A DNA stretch of 43,307 bases from the NCBI GenBank assembly GCA_017962825.1, contig JAGCUO010000095.1:1-43307 (forward strand), given 5' to 3'. Under the pieces are notes generated by a model. That model searched no databases and was not told the DNA's origin. It saw only the letters and a program-made list of their open reading frames with translations. The translations under genes and the position numbers were made by a program. This DNA comes from Lachnospiraceae bacterium. GTDB lineage: Bacteria; Bacillota; Clostridia; Lachnospirales; Lachnospiraceae. This document shows, piece after piece, positions 1-7,130 of this stretch. Numbering within the stretch: position 1 is the first letter of the stretch; each line of letters begins with the position of its first letter.

Positions 1-52
1 GACGCTTCTATTTTGTCACCCGGTGACAAAATAGAAGCGTCCCTACTGTCAC
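1..52. repeat. Palindromic intergenic repeat, type 1, cut by window edge
   Basis: Two 20-bp arms (1-20 and 22-41) are perfect reverse complements around a single central base; the right flank reads CCTACTGTCAC. It is the same family as the elements at 7062, 33941 and 43262 (core GACGCTTCT plus TTTTGTCACC). It ends 1 nt before the stop codon of the minus-strand DUF436 gene, so it would be a hairpin at the 3' end of that transcript. The left outer arm lies outside the window. Confidence 0.9.
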
Positions 53-53
53 T

Positions 54-608
54 TTACATATCCTTATGATAAACGGCTCTTTCTCCGCCTACATACTTGG
101 GTCTGTGACGAGCTGCAAGCACGAATGCTTCCCCGATATGTCTCTGCTCAAGTCTCAAAGGCATAACTACGGGATGAATGTGCATACCGATCATAACTCC
201 CCCGATATCCATTCCGGCATCAGCCTTCTGTCCGATATTCTCTACGACAACGGGATCCGGCAGGCTTCCGTAATGCTTGACCGCAAATGCACCTCCTGCA
301 TGAGGCTGAGGAATAACATTCACCTCTTCGAATCCGTATTTTTTTGCAACGCTCCTGTCGCAAACGATCGCACGGTTTAAATGCTCGCAGCACTGAACCA
401 CAAGATCGATCTTTCTCTCAGCCATAGCCTTGGAAATCGCACCATATACGGTCTCAACTACCTGATCGGTCTCTCCGTCTGCGGATGTTCCCATCGTATT
501 TCCGATGATCTCACTTGATGAGCATCCCACCACAAACAGATCTCCCTCTTTAAGATTGGTCTTCTCAAAGATCTCTTTAAGTACCTTTTCAATATCATCC
601 TTAACCAT
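54..608 (-). CDS. DUF436 / UPF0340 (YwlG-like) protein, 184 aa
   Basis: Recognised as the UPF0340 family (B. subtilis YwlG, TIGR01440 type) by its overall sequence: an N-terminal helix, the segment VVGCSSSEIIG near residue 27, CCEHLNRA near residue 73 and the C-terminal stretch with GMHIHPVV. Full length for the family. The biochemical function is not established as far as I know. It starts with ATG behind GGGAGTAGGAA, 3 nt after the stop of the upstream hydrolase gene, so it is the last gene of a four-gene operon that begins with the metallo-hydrolase at 3939. A palindromic repeat follows its stop codon directly. Confidence 0.88.
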   Translation of the reverse strand: MVKDDIEKVLKEIFEKTNLKEGDLFVVGCSSSEIIGNTMGTSADGETDQVVETVYGAISKAMAERKIDLVVQCCEHLNRAIVCDRSVAKKYGFEEVNVIPQPHAGGAFAVKHYGSLPDPVVVENIGQKADAGMDIGGVMIGMHIHPVVMPLRLEQRHIGEAFVLAARHRPKYVGGERAVYHKDM

Positions 609-611
609 TTC

Positions 612-2807
612 CTACTCCCTATATTCCCAATATCCTAAATCATTGATTATTACCGAACCGTCTTCACTTCCGTCAAAATAAATCCTTATGGAGGTTACTT
701 TGGTGAAATCAAAATTTTCACTGTCTTCAAACATCTCCGGTGTCACCGTCACCGTCTGTAGCTGATGCTTATATTCATATGAATTAAAGATCACATCCTG
801 TCTGTAGAGCTGAACCGCAAGTGTATGATATACAAACTCGGGATTTTCTGTCTTGACGGTATTACCCATCAGATCTCTAAGTTCGATGGTATACCCCAGT
901 CCTTCACCGATCTCCTCGGTATCTTCCCTCATATCTGCTATACCGAAAGAAAGACAACCGCCTAAAATATTAACCTTGGGGAATTCAATTCTGACAACAG
1001 GTTCGTTTTCTTCTTTCCAACGGCAATACAGTGTATAATCTTCGCCTTCGACTCCTCTTCCCCTGTCATACTCTTCAAGTGTCCAGGTTCCGATTCCGTA
1101 ACACGATACGTTCACTCTTCCGTCATAGTTGCTTATATTTGTCGAATCCTGAAAATCACATATACTTACATAATTCGAATCACGGTAATTGGTTATATAA
1201 ACCGTATCGGGCAGATAACTTGTATAGGCAGAGTAATCCGATAAAAGTGAAGCATATGTATCATCAATATCCAGCGTCGTATCAAGGAATGCCCTGATAT
1301 ATGCTTTCGCAATAAGCTTCTGATCCGCTTCATCCAGGAAATTGTAAGTGTTAAGGTAGCAGTTGGTAACAGCCATCATATCATATCTGCCCCATCTGCT
1401 GTTGAACTGTCCGTGATTCGCTCCAAGTATGTAAACAGAAGATTTTAAATTAAACTCTTCACTGTCTTCGGTAAACGTTACATTATTATACTGCTTTTCT
1501 CCGCTCATGCTGCTTACATCCTGATCGTTCGATCCATGTATGAGCAGATAGTTTACATCAGAGATCTCCACCGAATGACCAACCGGCATGTACTGATCTA
1601 CTACCGGTGCGATGGCAACTATCGAAGTGATGTTAAAATGATAATCAAACTTTATATTACCGTCTTCGGGATAAACTGTCATATCGTTGAACAGATATGC
1701 GGTGGCAACCATCTCACCGCCCCTGGAATGTCCGCCGATGGCAATACGGTCTTCGTCTATCAGATCATGAATCTTACTCTCTTCATCCTCGTTAAGTTCA
1801 AGGATCCGCTTCATGTTGTCGAGAAGAAGGATCGCGCGCTTATCATTTCCTTCGCCCGTTGCATTGATTATATTTTCATCAACTGAGATGACCACATATC
1901 CGTTGGAAGCAAGATACTCTCCCAGGTAATCGTATCCGAGATAGGAAGGCACGGAGGAATCATGATTTCCGTGAACTATGAAAAATACAGGACAGTTCTT
2001 CTCGCCCTCGGGATACCAGATCTGTCCTTTTACGGGAACCTTGTCAAACTCATACCCGTGAAAAGAATCGAAAAGAGTATCAAATCCTCCTCTGTCTGCA
2101 ACAGAATCAAATCTGGTGTAATCAAGAATATCCGTAACAATATCATTATCTTCTTCCGGACCGTAGGAAAGTGTTGCAACAGTGCAAGGGCCGTTTTTCA
2201 GATACTCATCAAAACCGGAAACCTGCTCCGAACTCTCATCACTGATTCCGGTATAAAATGCAATCCTGCTCTCTCCAAAGGTATCGCTTGCCAGAAAATA
2301 GCAGTATGCGACAACATATGCCGCAGAGATAACAAATGCAAGATATCCGAATATCTGTTTAAACCTATGAGTTTTGATAAACGCCCAAAGAATTCTTCCG
2401 AGGATGTCCACGCTCAGTACAAGCGCAAAGCTCATCAAAAATGCCTGCGGCATCAAATTCCCCTGAGTTCCGATGGAATTTTCCATCATAACGCAGATCA
2501 GTGCACCCCAGAAATATACCTTGCACCTCTTGCTTCCGCCGACAATTAATTTAAGAAGAAAAACCGAAATTTCGGCTATCACAAAAAACAGCACAGCGAC
2601 AATTAAGTAATTCGCCCACTCGGGAGTTTTCCAATAAGTCGCAGATCCTATGACCCATCCGGTGAAAAGAATACCTAATGCAACCTCAAGTATCATCCCC
2701 CCCGGGCGTCCCGCCTTCATAAAATCTCTCGCCGGAGCGGTTTTCCTTTTGATAAAACCAAATGGCTTTTTTATCCCACTCCATAACTTCTTGAAAAACT
2801 TTTTCAT
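612..2807 (-). CDS. Membrane-anchored alpha/beta hydrolase, 731 aa
   Basis: The N-terminal ~180 residues are basic and then strongly hydrophobic, with about four to five predicted membrane spans (for example near residues 40-55, 65-90, 115-140 and 150-175). A large extracytoplasmic part follows. It holds an alpha/beta hydrolase core with FFIVHGNHD (oxyanion region) and GGHSRGGE, a nucleophile-elbow-like G-x-S-x-G motif around residue 360, and a late GANHGQF histidine. The C-terminal ~200 residues look like a beta-rich accessory domain. This resembles secreted acyl esterase or PET-hydrolase-like proteins, but the substrate is unknown. The start lies 3 nt after the preceding stop; the ribosome site (AAAGAGAG) is distant, suggesting translational coupling. 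Confidence 0.75.
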   Translation of the reverse strand: MKKFFKKLWSGIKKPFGFIKRKTAPARDFMKAGRPGGMILEVALGILFTGWVIGSATYWKTPEWANYLIVAVLFFVIAEISVFLLKLIVGGSKRCKVYFWGALICVMMENSIGTQGNLMPQAFLMSFALVLSVDILGRILWAFIKTHRFKQIFGYLAFVISAAYVVAYCYFLASDTFGESRIAFYTGISDESSEQVSGFDEYLKNGPCTVATLSYGPEEDNDIVTDILDYTRFDSVADRGGFDTLFDSFHGYEFDKVPVKGQIWYPEGEKNCPVFFIVHGNHDSSVPSYLGYDYLGEYLASNGYVVISVDENIINATGEGNDKRAILLLDNMKRILELNEDEESKIHDLIDEDRIAIGGHSRGGEMVATAYLFNDMTVYPEDGNIKFDYHFNITSIVAIAPVVDQYMPVGHSVEISDVNYLLIHGSNDQDVSSMSGEKQYNNVTFTEDSEEFNLKSSVYILGANHGQFNSRWGRYDMMAVTNCYLNTYNFLDEADQKLIAKAYIRAFLDTTLDIDDTYASLLSDYSAYTSYLPDTVYITNYRDSNYVSICDFQDSTNISNYDGRVNVSCYGIGTWTLEEYDRGRGVEGEDYTLYCRWKEENEPVVRIEFPKVNILGGCLSFGIADMREDTEEIGEGLGYTIELRDLMGNTVKTENPEFVYHTLAVQLYRQDVIFNSYEYKHQLQTVTVTPEMFEDSENFDFTKVTSIRIYFDGSEDGSVIINDLGYWEYRE

Positions 2808-2810
2808 GTG

Positions 2811-3287
2811 TTAACGACTCTCTTTCAATTTCTTAAATTCTTTTATCAGTTTTTCCGGACTCTTATTACACTCGTCAAAGTATAAATGCTCGGTTTTCTC
2901 ATAATTTTCTTTATATATAATTTCCAGGAATTTTACCTTGGTAGCTTCCTGTTCACGGCGAAGGGGATTCTTTCCTTTTCTGCCGAAAGCAAGCATGCCG
3001 CCCATAAGTCCGTCTGTCCAGTGTTTGGACTGCTTTTCGGTTTTATCCAAAGACTGTGCGGAATAATCAATCGAAGTTTTATACGGAGCATCAATTCTGA
3101 TATCATCGATCTGATCAAACTCGATAACATAATGATCCTCAAATGTTCCGTCGAAATTATCTTCCGATATGAACAGATGACCCGCAGTCAGTCTGATGAT
3201 AACCCTGCAATCGGGAATATTTTTATCCGTGGAATAGATCTTTGCAGTGAGCATTTCCACAACTTCTTCAGTCTTGTACATTTCCAT
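2811..3287 (-). CDS. Small soluble protein of unknown function, 158 aa
   Basis: I do not recognise the family. The protein begins with alternating strands (residues ~10-60) of the kind seen in PH-like or GRAM-like folds, contains a glycine-rich GLMGGMLAFGRKGKNP stretch near residue 95, and ends in a charged helix. The start is set at the ATG at 3287, not at the upstream in-frame TTG at 3305, because GAGGG lies 7 nt before this ATG and the TTG would overlap the preceding gene. It is 10 nt downstream of the metallo-hydrolase and 3 nt upstream of the large hydrolase, so it is cotranscribed. It may be a membrane-associated partner of the hydrolase; that is inference only. Confidence 0.7.
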   Translation of the reverse strand: MEMYKTEEVVEMLTAKIYSTDKNIPDCRVIIRLTAGHLFISEDNFDGTFEDHYVIEFDQIDDIRIDAPYKTSIDYSAQSLDKTEKQSKHWTDGLMGGMLAFGRKGKNPLRREQEATKVKFLEIIYKENYEKTEHLYFDECNKSPEKLIKEFKKLKESR

Positions 3288-3297
3288 ATATTTACCC

Positions 3298-3939
3298 TCA
3301 ATCAATACCCATCAATATCTCTACTTTAACAGCGGCATTAACAAGTGCCGCAAATTTCGCTCCATCCTCCGGGCTTCCCACTATGCTACCGTAGTGTGTG
3401 GGAATAGCAATCTCCGGCTTGATCGTATTAACAAGCTCTGCGGCGGCCTTGGTATCCATGGTATAGAATCCGCCTATCGGAACAAGAGCGATATCACATT
3501 TAACCGCCAGCGCTTCCTTGGTAACATCCGTGTCACCTGCGACATAAACCCTCTTTCCATCAGCTTCGAAAATATAACCGACCCAGCCGGCAGATTTCAT
3601 ATGGAACGGTTTCAGGGTGTTGTATGCCGGGATTGTTTCCAATACAAATCCGTTAAATTCTTTGGTCTCTCCCTGAGCGATGGTTTCTGTCTTCCCCACG
3701 CTTTCTCTTACCTTATCGGTTTTATCCGACATCTTCTCAGGAACCACCAATACAGTGTCTGCTTTGGAAACAGCTGCTATATCGCTTGGAGAGAAATGAT
3801 CGTAATGATCATGTGTTATCAGGATATAATCCGCATCGTGAGGGGCTTGCTTCATTTCAAAAGGGTCAATATAAATTGCTTTGTTTCCATTCTGAATCCT
3901 GATGCTGTTGTGAGTAAATACCTTAATATTCTCAACCAT
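3298..3939 (-). CDS. MBL-fold metal-dependent hydrolase (UPF0173 / YtkL-like), 213 aa
   Basis: A metallo-beta-lactamase fold is shown by the metal-binding motif THDHYDHF near residue 50, the AGDTDVT motif near residue 135 and PTHYG near residue 185. The length and sequence match the small UlaG/UPF0173 group, whose substrates are mostly unknown. The start is the ATG at 3939, with AAGGGGG 6 nt upstream; the ORF could extend six codons further to an ATG at 3957 but that one lacks a ribosome site. It is the first gene of the operon driven by the extended -10 promoter at 4056. Its leader carries a palindromic repeat. Confidence 0.85.
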   Translation of the reverse strand: MVENIKVFTHNSIRIQNGNKAIYIDPFEMKQAPHDADYILITHDHYDHFSPSDIAAVSKADTVLVVPEKMSDKTDKVRESVGKTETIAQGETKEFNGFVLETIPAYNTLKPFHMKSAGWVGYIFEADGKRVYVAGDTDVTKEALAVKCDIALVPIGGFYTMDTKAAAELVNTIKPEIAIPTHYGSIVGSPEDGAKFAALVNAAVKVEILMGID

Positions 3940-3964
3940 AATAGCCCCCTTATTCATACATAAG

Positions 3965-4027
3965 CTGACAATGGGGACGCACCCACATGTCAGGTTCCCT
4001 GACAGAGGGGTGCGTCCCCGGTGTCAG
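3965..4027. repeat. Palindromic intergenic repeat, diverged type 2
   Basis: Arms of 29 nt at 3965-3993 and 3999-4027 pair with four mismatches around a 5-nt loop, with the family core GGGGACGC..CCC. Unlike most copies it lies in the 5' leader of the next gene (MBL-fold protein), between the promoter at 4056 and the start codon at 3939, so any transcript from that promoter would contain the hairpin. Confidence 0.85.
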
Positions 4028-4064
4028 CCCGTTTCCTATGAAACTCACGGGCTTTATTATAGCA
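4027..4064 (-). promoter_or_regulatory. Extended -10 promoter and start-site hairpin for MBL operon
   Basis: On the minus strand TGCTATAAT (4064-4056) is a perfect extended -10 element; a weak TTTAAT lies 17 nt upstream of TATAAT. Directly after it is an inverted repeat, GCCCG/CGGGC with inner GAAAC/GTTTC arms (4027-4052), at or just after the expected start site near 4049. The hairpin could stabilise the 5' end. Promoter call is from motif only. Confidence 0.6.
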
Positions 4065-4093
4065 TTTTTGGATTTTGGATTAAAGAACCGCCC

Positions 4094-4978
4094 CTACTGA
4101 CTCATTTCTCTGTATTCTTCGAGAAGATCGTATATTCCGTCTTCGGATAGCACGCCACGTTTTAGATCCTTCGGAATAAGTCCTGCTTCATCAGCGGCAA
4201 AGTCCTTCTTCCATTCATAACTGAGGTAGTATCCCTCCAGTTCGCTCATCCATGCCTTAAGCTTCTTTGAGCTTGCTGCATCGGACTTGCCCAGAGCTTC
4301 CTTCGCCTTATCCATTATCTTCTCGTACTTTGAGATTCTTTCGATCGAATATCCGGAGTCCCACTGAAATCTCTTAAGATCTACTTTTCCGTCTTTTACT
4401 TCGATTCCTTCCTCCTCAAGAAGTTTTGCCTGTATTCCCGCTCCTCCGAATGCAAATTCACCGGACAGTTCTCCTTTTGAATTAACGACTCTGAAGCATG
4501 GAATGTTATCGGGATCAGGATTATTGTGAAGAGCGTTTCCCACGGCACGTGACATCTTCTTATTACCCGCAACTTCTGCGATCTGGCCGTAGGTTGCGAC
4601 TTTTCCGTAAGGGATTTTTTTAACAGTTTCGTAGATTTTTCTCGACGGGCTGTATGATACCAGGTCATAGCTTTCCGCGATCATCAGCTTTATATCTCTA
4701 TCGGGAATGCTGCCGTCTAAGATTACCGTATTCCAATTATCCTTATTCTGGTGATAACCGGGCATTACCGACTTATACCTGTCACGCCAAAAGAAAGCCT
4801 TCTCCGGATCCACCTTTACATTGAGATTAATGAAACCGTCCTTCTCATATGTCCAAAGGAACGCTTTCTTATTGCCCTTATATCTTACAAGCTGCCAGTT
4901 ATCATCATGAAAAGGAGCATCCTGATATGCTCCTTCAAAAGACAGTCCGTATTTTAATGCTTCTTCTCTCGTTTTCAT
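4094..4978 (-). CDS. Three-domain fusion: YjbR/MmcQ, alkyltransferase-like and DUF4298, 294 aa
   Basis: Residues ~1-108 match the YjbR/MmcQ (DUF419) fold (for example DDNWNTVILDG and the preceding tryptophan-rich strands). Residues ~110-205 are an O6-alkylguanine-DNA alkyltransferase-like domain with PYGKVATYGQIAE and the active-site motif IPCFRVV, which keeps the cysteine but has Phe in place of the usual His of PCHRV. The last ~85 residues match DUF4298 (ending with GVLSEDGIYDLLEE). The start is set at the ATG at 4978; the longer frame to 5041 would run through a palindromic repeat. The region before this ATG has only a weak GGTAAAAGAG. Likely a cytoplasmic DNA-alkylation repair or damage-recognition protein; the role of the outer domains is unknown. 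Confidence 0.85.
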   Translation of the reverse strand: MKTREEALKYGLSFEGAYQDAPFHDDNWQLVRYKGNKKAFLWTYEKDGFINLNVKVDPEKAFFWRDRYKSVMPGYHQNKDNWNTVILDGSIPDRDIKLMIAESYDLVSYSPSRKIYETVKKIPYGKVATYGQIAEVAGNKKMSRAVGNALHNNPDPDNIPCFRVVNSKGELSGEFAFGGAGIQAKLLEEEGIEVKDGKVDLKRFQWDSGYSIERISKYEKIMDKAKEALGKSDAASSKKLKAWMSELEGYYLSYEWKKDFAADEAGLIPKDLKRGVLSEDGIYDLLEEYREMSQ

Positions 4979-4990
4979 CTCTTTTACCGT

Positions 4991-5084
4991 GTGACAGTGG
5001 GACCTGACAATAGGGACGTACCCCTCTGTCAGAAAGGCCATCCTGACAGAGGGGTACGTCCCTATTGTCAGGTCTCACTGTCAC
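4991..5084. repeat. Long composite palindromic repeat, type 2
   Basis: The arms 4991-5032 and 5043-5084 are 42 nt each with a single wobble mismatch and a 10-nt loop, the longest perfect hairpin in the window. It is a nested version of the family: the CTGACAATAGGGACGTACCCCTC core is flanked by an extra GTGACAGTGGGAC half. It ends 1 nt before the stop codon of the DUF3021 gene and lies 12 nt upstream of the alkyltransferase fusion start, so it fills the whole intergenic space. Confidence 0.93.
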
Positions 5085-5085
5085 T

Positions 5086-5505
5086 TTATTTATTCAGCTC
5101 CTGAATCTCTTTAAGAAGCTCCTGCTGCTTCTTGGCATCTTTCCACAGTCCGTAATAATACAAAGCTGCTCCTATTGCATAAGGAATGGAAAATGATCTG
5201 AATAGTTCAAACCATCCCTTGGGAGTCACAGGGCCAAAAAAGCATGTTCCGATAAGAACTGCGATCGTGCAGAGCACACAGGCCACTATGTACTGAATAA
5301 CGATCATCGCAAGAGGGCTGAGCTTTTCGAAGAATTTGTGAATGGATAAAACAAACACCGCAATATTACAGAAGATAAACATCATGACAACGTTTACATT
5401 ATTTGTTTCCGTTCCTGCGATCATGTTTATGATTGCACCAACGACGGAGATTATCGTATAGGAACAGCACAGTTCCAACAGATAAGACTTTATAAAATCT
5501 TTCAT
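5086..5505 (-). CDS. DUF3021 membrane protein, 139 aa
   Basis: Four hydrophobic segments (approximate residues 10-30, 40-58, 67-92, 108-122) followed by a charged tail rich in Lys, Gln and Glu are typical of DUF3021 proteins, which are regularly encoded next to a LytTR regulator. The start is the ATG at 5505, which overlaps the LytTR stop (TGATG) and has AGGAGG 8 nt upstream; the in-frame GTG just before it is a weaker candidate. The LytTR-DUF3021 pair is a known cassette in which the membrane protein is thought to modulate the regulator; here that is inferred from the pairing. Confidence 0.86.
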   Translation of the reverse strand: MKDFIKSYLLELCCSYTIISVVGAIINMIAGTETNNVNVVMMFIFCNIAVFVLSIHKFFEKLSPLAMIVIQYIVACVLCTIAVLIGTCFFGPVTPKGWFELFRSFSIPYAIGAALYYYGLWKDAKKQQELLKEIQELNK

Positions 5506-5975
5506 CACGACGTCCTCCTCATTTTCTGCAGATACTCGGTAAAACTCTTTTTATAACTTCTGTTGATGCATATTCTCTCACCGTTATCAAATGAAACATA
5601 TACTTTCATGTTGATGTCCGGCTTGAGTTGTTTGATCTTATATATATTTACGAGATTTGATTTGGATATCCTTACGAAACCGTATGGTGATAACTGCTCT
5701 TCGATCGATGCGAGTGTGGTCATCAGTCTGTACACACCGTTCTCGGTATATGCAAAAAGCTTTCTCTCTACATGATCGAAATAATATATATCTCCCGGAT
5801 CAAGAAAGATTTCCTCTCCATCATCCAGATCTTCATCGGCAGGCCGCCCCGACAAGGAAGGCCTTTCCGATTTGACCAAATCTATAACCTGCTTAATGAC
5901 AGGTCTGACTTCACTGCAATATATGTCTATGTGCTCGTCTGTAATCTTCTTATCTTCAAAAAGATTGATCTTCAT
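5505..5975 (-). CDS. LytTR-family transcriptional regulator, 156 aa
   Basis: The C-terminal ~95 residues form a LytTR DNA-binding domain (YYFDHVERKLFAYT, then the FVRISKSNLVN motif and INRSYKK near the end). There is no receiver domain; the N-terminal 50 residues are a short charged region, as in stand-alone LytTR regulators paired with DUF3021. It starts 9 nt after the alpha/beta hydrolase stop and overlaps the DUF3021 gene, so three genes form an operon. Two perfect 9-bp direct repeats 21 bp apart upstream of that operon fit an autoregulatory LytTR site. Confidence 0.88.
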   Translation of the reverse strand: MKINLFEDKKITDEHIDIYCSEVRPVIKQVIDLVKSERPSLSGRPADEDLDDGEEIFLDPGDIYYFDHVERKLFAYTENGVYRLMTTLASIEEQLSPYGFVRISKSNLVNIYKIKQLKPDINMKVYVSFDNGERICINRSYKKSFTEYLQKMRRTS

Positions 5976-5984
5976 CTACCTGTA

Positions 5985-6956
5985 TTACAATCCGTATGAA
6001 CCGAGGAAGTCCATAACTCCGTTCATGTATCCTTCGGGATCGTCGATAACTCCTTCAATATGTGCACTGTCTACACTCATGAGAGTCTTCTCTTCAGTGC
6101 CGATATTATTGTACACTTCCAGAACCTTCTCGGGAAGACATGTTTCATCTTTTTCCGAAACGACAACCATGGTAGGAAGCATATCATTAGCTACAACCGC
6201 AACGGTATCTCCGTCAGCAAAATCAACATGATAGATAAGCTTGGTCGCGATCTTTCCTACGAAGATCATATAATTGGTAGAATCGTTATAAAAATCTTCT
6301 TCATTATCACTCTCTGAGAAAACACTGCGAAGCATATACTCCATTCCGGGAACGGGTGAATCACAGATGACCGCATCTGCTGCATTTACCTCTCCGGGAA
6401 CTACATTTGAAGCGTAGATTGCTACAGTCTGTCCGCCCATTGACTGTCCGTGTACGATAACCTTGTCAGCACCAAGTTCTTCTCTTGCATATGCAACCAT
6501 TGCTGCTACATCCAATGATTCATGTATTCCGAATGTTACTTTTCTATCCTGATTATCTCCGCATCCTCTCTGATCGATTGAGATAACATTGTATCCCCTC
6601 ATAAGATACTGCTCGGCAAGAGGGTATACACTCACCCTGTCTCCGCCTGCGCCGTGAACGAGTATCACAACCTCACCGTTATCTCCATCCGCATTAAAAT
6701 AGGTTCCGGGAACTACATTTCCGTCTTCAGCTACTGCACTTACTTCAATTCCGGTGTAGTTGGAATAAAATCCGTCGAGATCATATCCCCAGCCTTCTTT
6801 AAGCTGTCTCACGCTGGCGCCTTTAGTATCTGTTCCGTCGTTCTGATACATAATTCCGTCCGCTACCATCTTACCGATCACTCCCGAAGCGATGAGTCCG
6901 AGAACCGCAAGTACGATGACTACTGCCATAACGATCTTAAAAACTTTCTTTTTCAT
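5985..6956 (-). CDS. Membrane-anchored alpha/beta hydrolase, 323 aa
   Basis: An N-terminal signal-anchor (MKKK then ~20 hydrophobic residues) leads into an alpha/beta hydrolase domain with VILVHGAGG, the nucleophile elbow VHGQSMGGQ near residue 180, an acidic loop (VVSEKDETCLP) and a late histidine (VDSAHIEG). It resembles the YqkD/BEM46-like serine hydrolases. The start is the ATG at 6956 with AAAGGAG upstream; the ORF extends 35 codons further but that part overlaps the promoter and operator. It is the first gene of the hydrolase-LytTR-DUF3021 operon and thus a likely LytTR target. Substrate unknown; it probably acts outside the membrane. Confidence 0.83.
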   Translation of the reverse strand: MKKKVFKIVMAVVIVLAVLGLIASGVIGKMVADGIMYQNDGTDTKGASVRQLKEGWGYDLDGFYSNYTGIEVSAVAEDGNVVPGTYFNADGDNGEVVILVHGAGGDRVSVYPLAEQYLMRGYNVISIDQRGCGDNQDRKVTFGIHESLDVAAMVAYAREELGADKVIVHGQSMGGQTVAIYASNVVPGEVNAADAVICDSPVPGMEYMLRSVFSESDNEEDFYNDSTNYMIFVGKIATKLIYHVDFADGDTVAVVANDMLPTMVVVSEKDETCLPEKVLEVYNNIGTEEKTLMSVDSAHIEGVIDDPEGYMNGVMDFLGSYGL

Positions 6957-7005
6957 AATGTTTATCTCCTTTGTTTTCCTTGATGAGCATACTTTAACAA
7001 AGAAA

Positions 7006-7061
7006 AATGCAACCTGTGGGCAAATACGCACAAGTTGCATTTTGGGATGTATAAGTTGCAT
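7006..7061 (-). promoter_or_regulatory. LytTR-type operator and promoter for the hydrolase operon
   Basis: On the minus strand ATGCAACTT occurs at 7061-7053 and again at 7040-7032, exactly 21 bp apart (two helical turns), the geometry used by AgrA-like LytTR proteins. An inverted partial copy (AGGTTGCAT, 7015-7007) overlaps a possible -35 (TTGCAT), followed about 15 nt later by TATGCT. This would place the regulator just upstream of RNA polymerase, as for activation. The repeat element at 7062 abuts the distal site. Motif-based inference. Confidence 0.62.
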
Positions 7062-7125
7062 GTGACAGTTGGGGACGCTTCTGTTTTGTCACCCGGTGAC
7101 AAAACAGAAGCGTCCCCACTGTCAC
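7062..7125. repeat. Palindromic intergenic repeat, type 1
   Basis: Arms 7062-7093 and 7095-7125 pair almost perfectly (one extra T in the left arm), core GGGGACGCTTCTGTTTTGTC. It lies 5 nt downstream of the FtsX-type permease stop codon and touches the distal LytTR half-site of the next operon. Confidence 0.92.
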
Positions 7126-7130
7126 AACTG

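Noticed and set aside
1962-2549. Plus-strand ORF of 195 codons inside the hydrolase gene
   Set aside because: Composition is that of an antisense shadow; no ribosome site or recognisable family.
3288-3305. TTG start for the 158-residue protein
   Set aside because: It overlaps the upstream gene, while an ATG at 3287 has GAGGG at proper distance.
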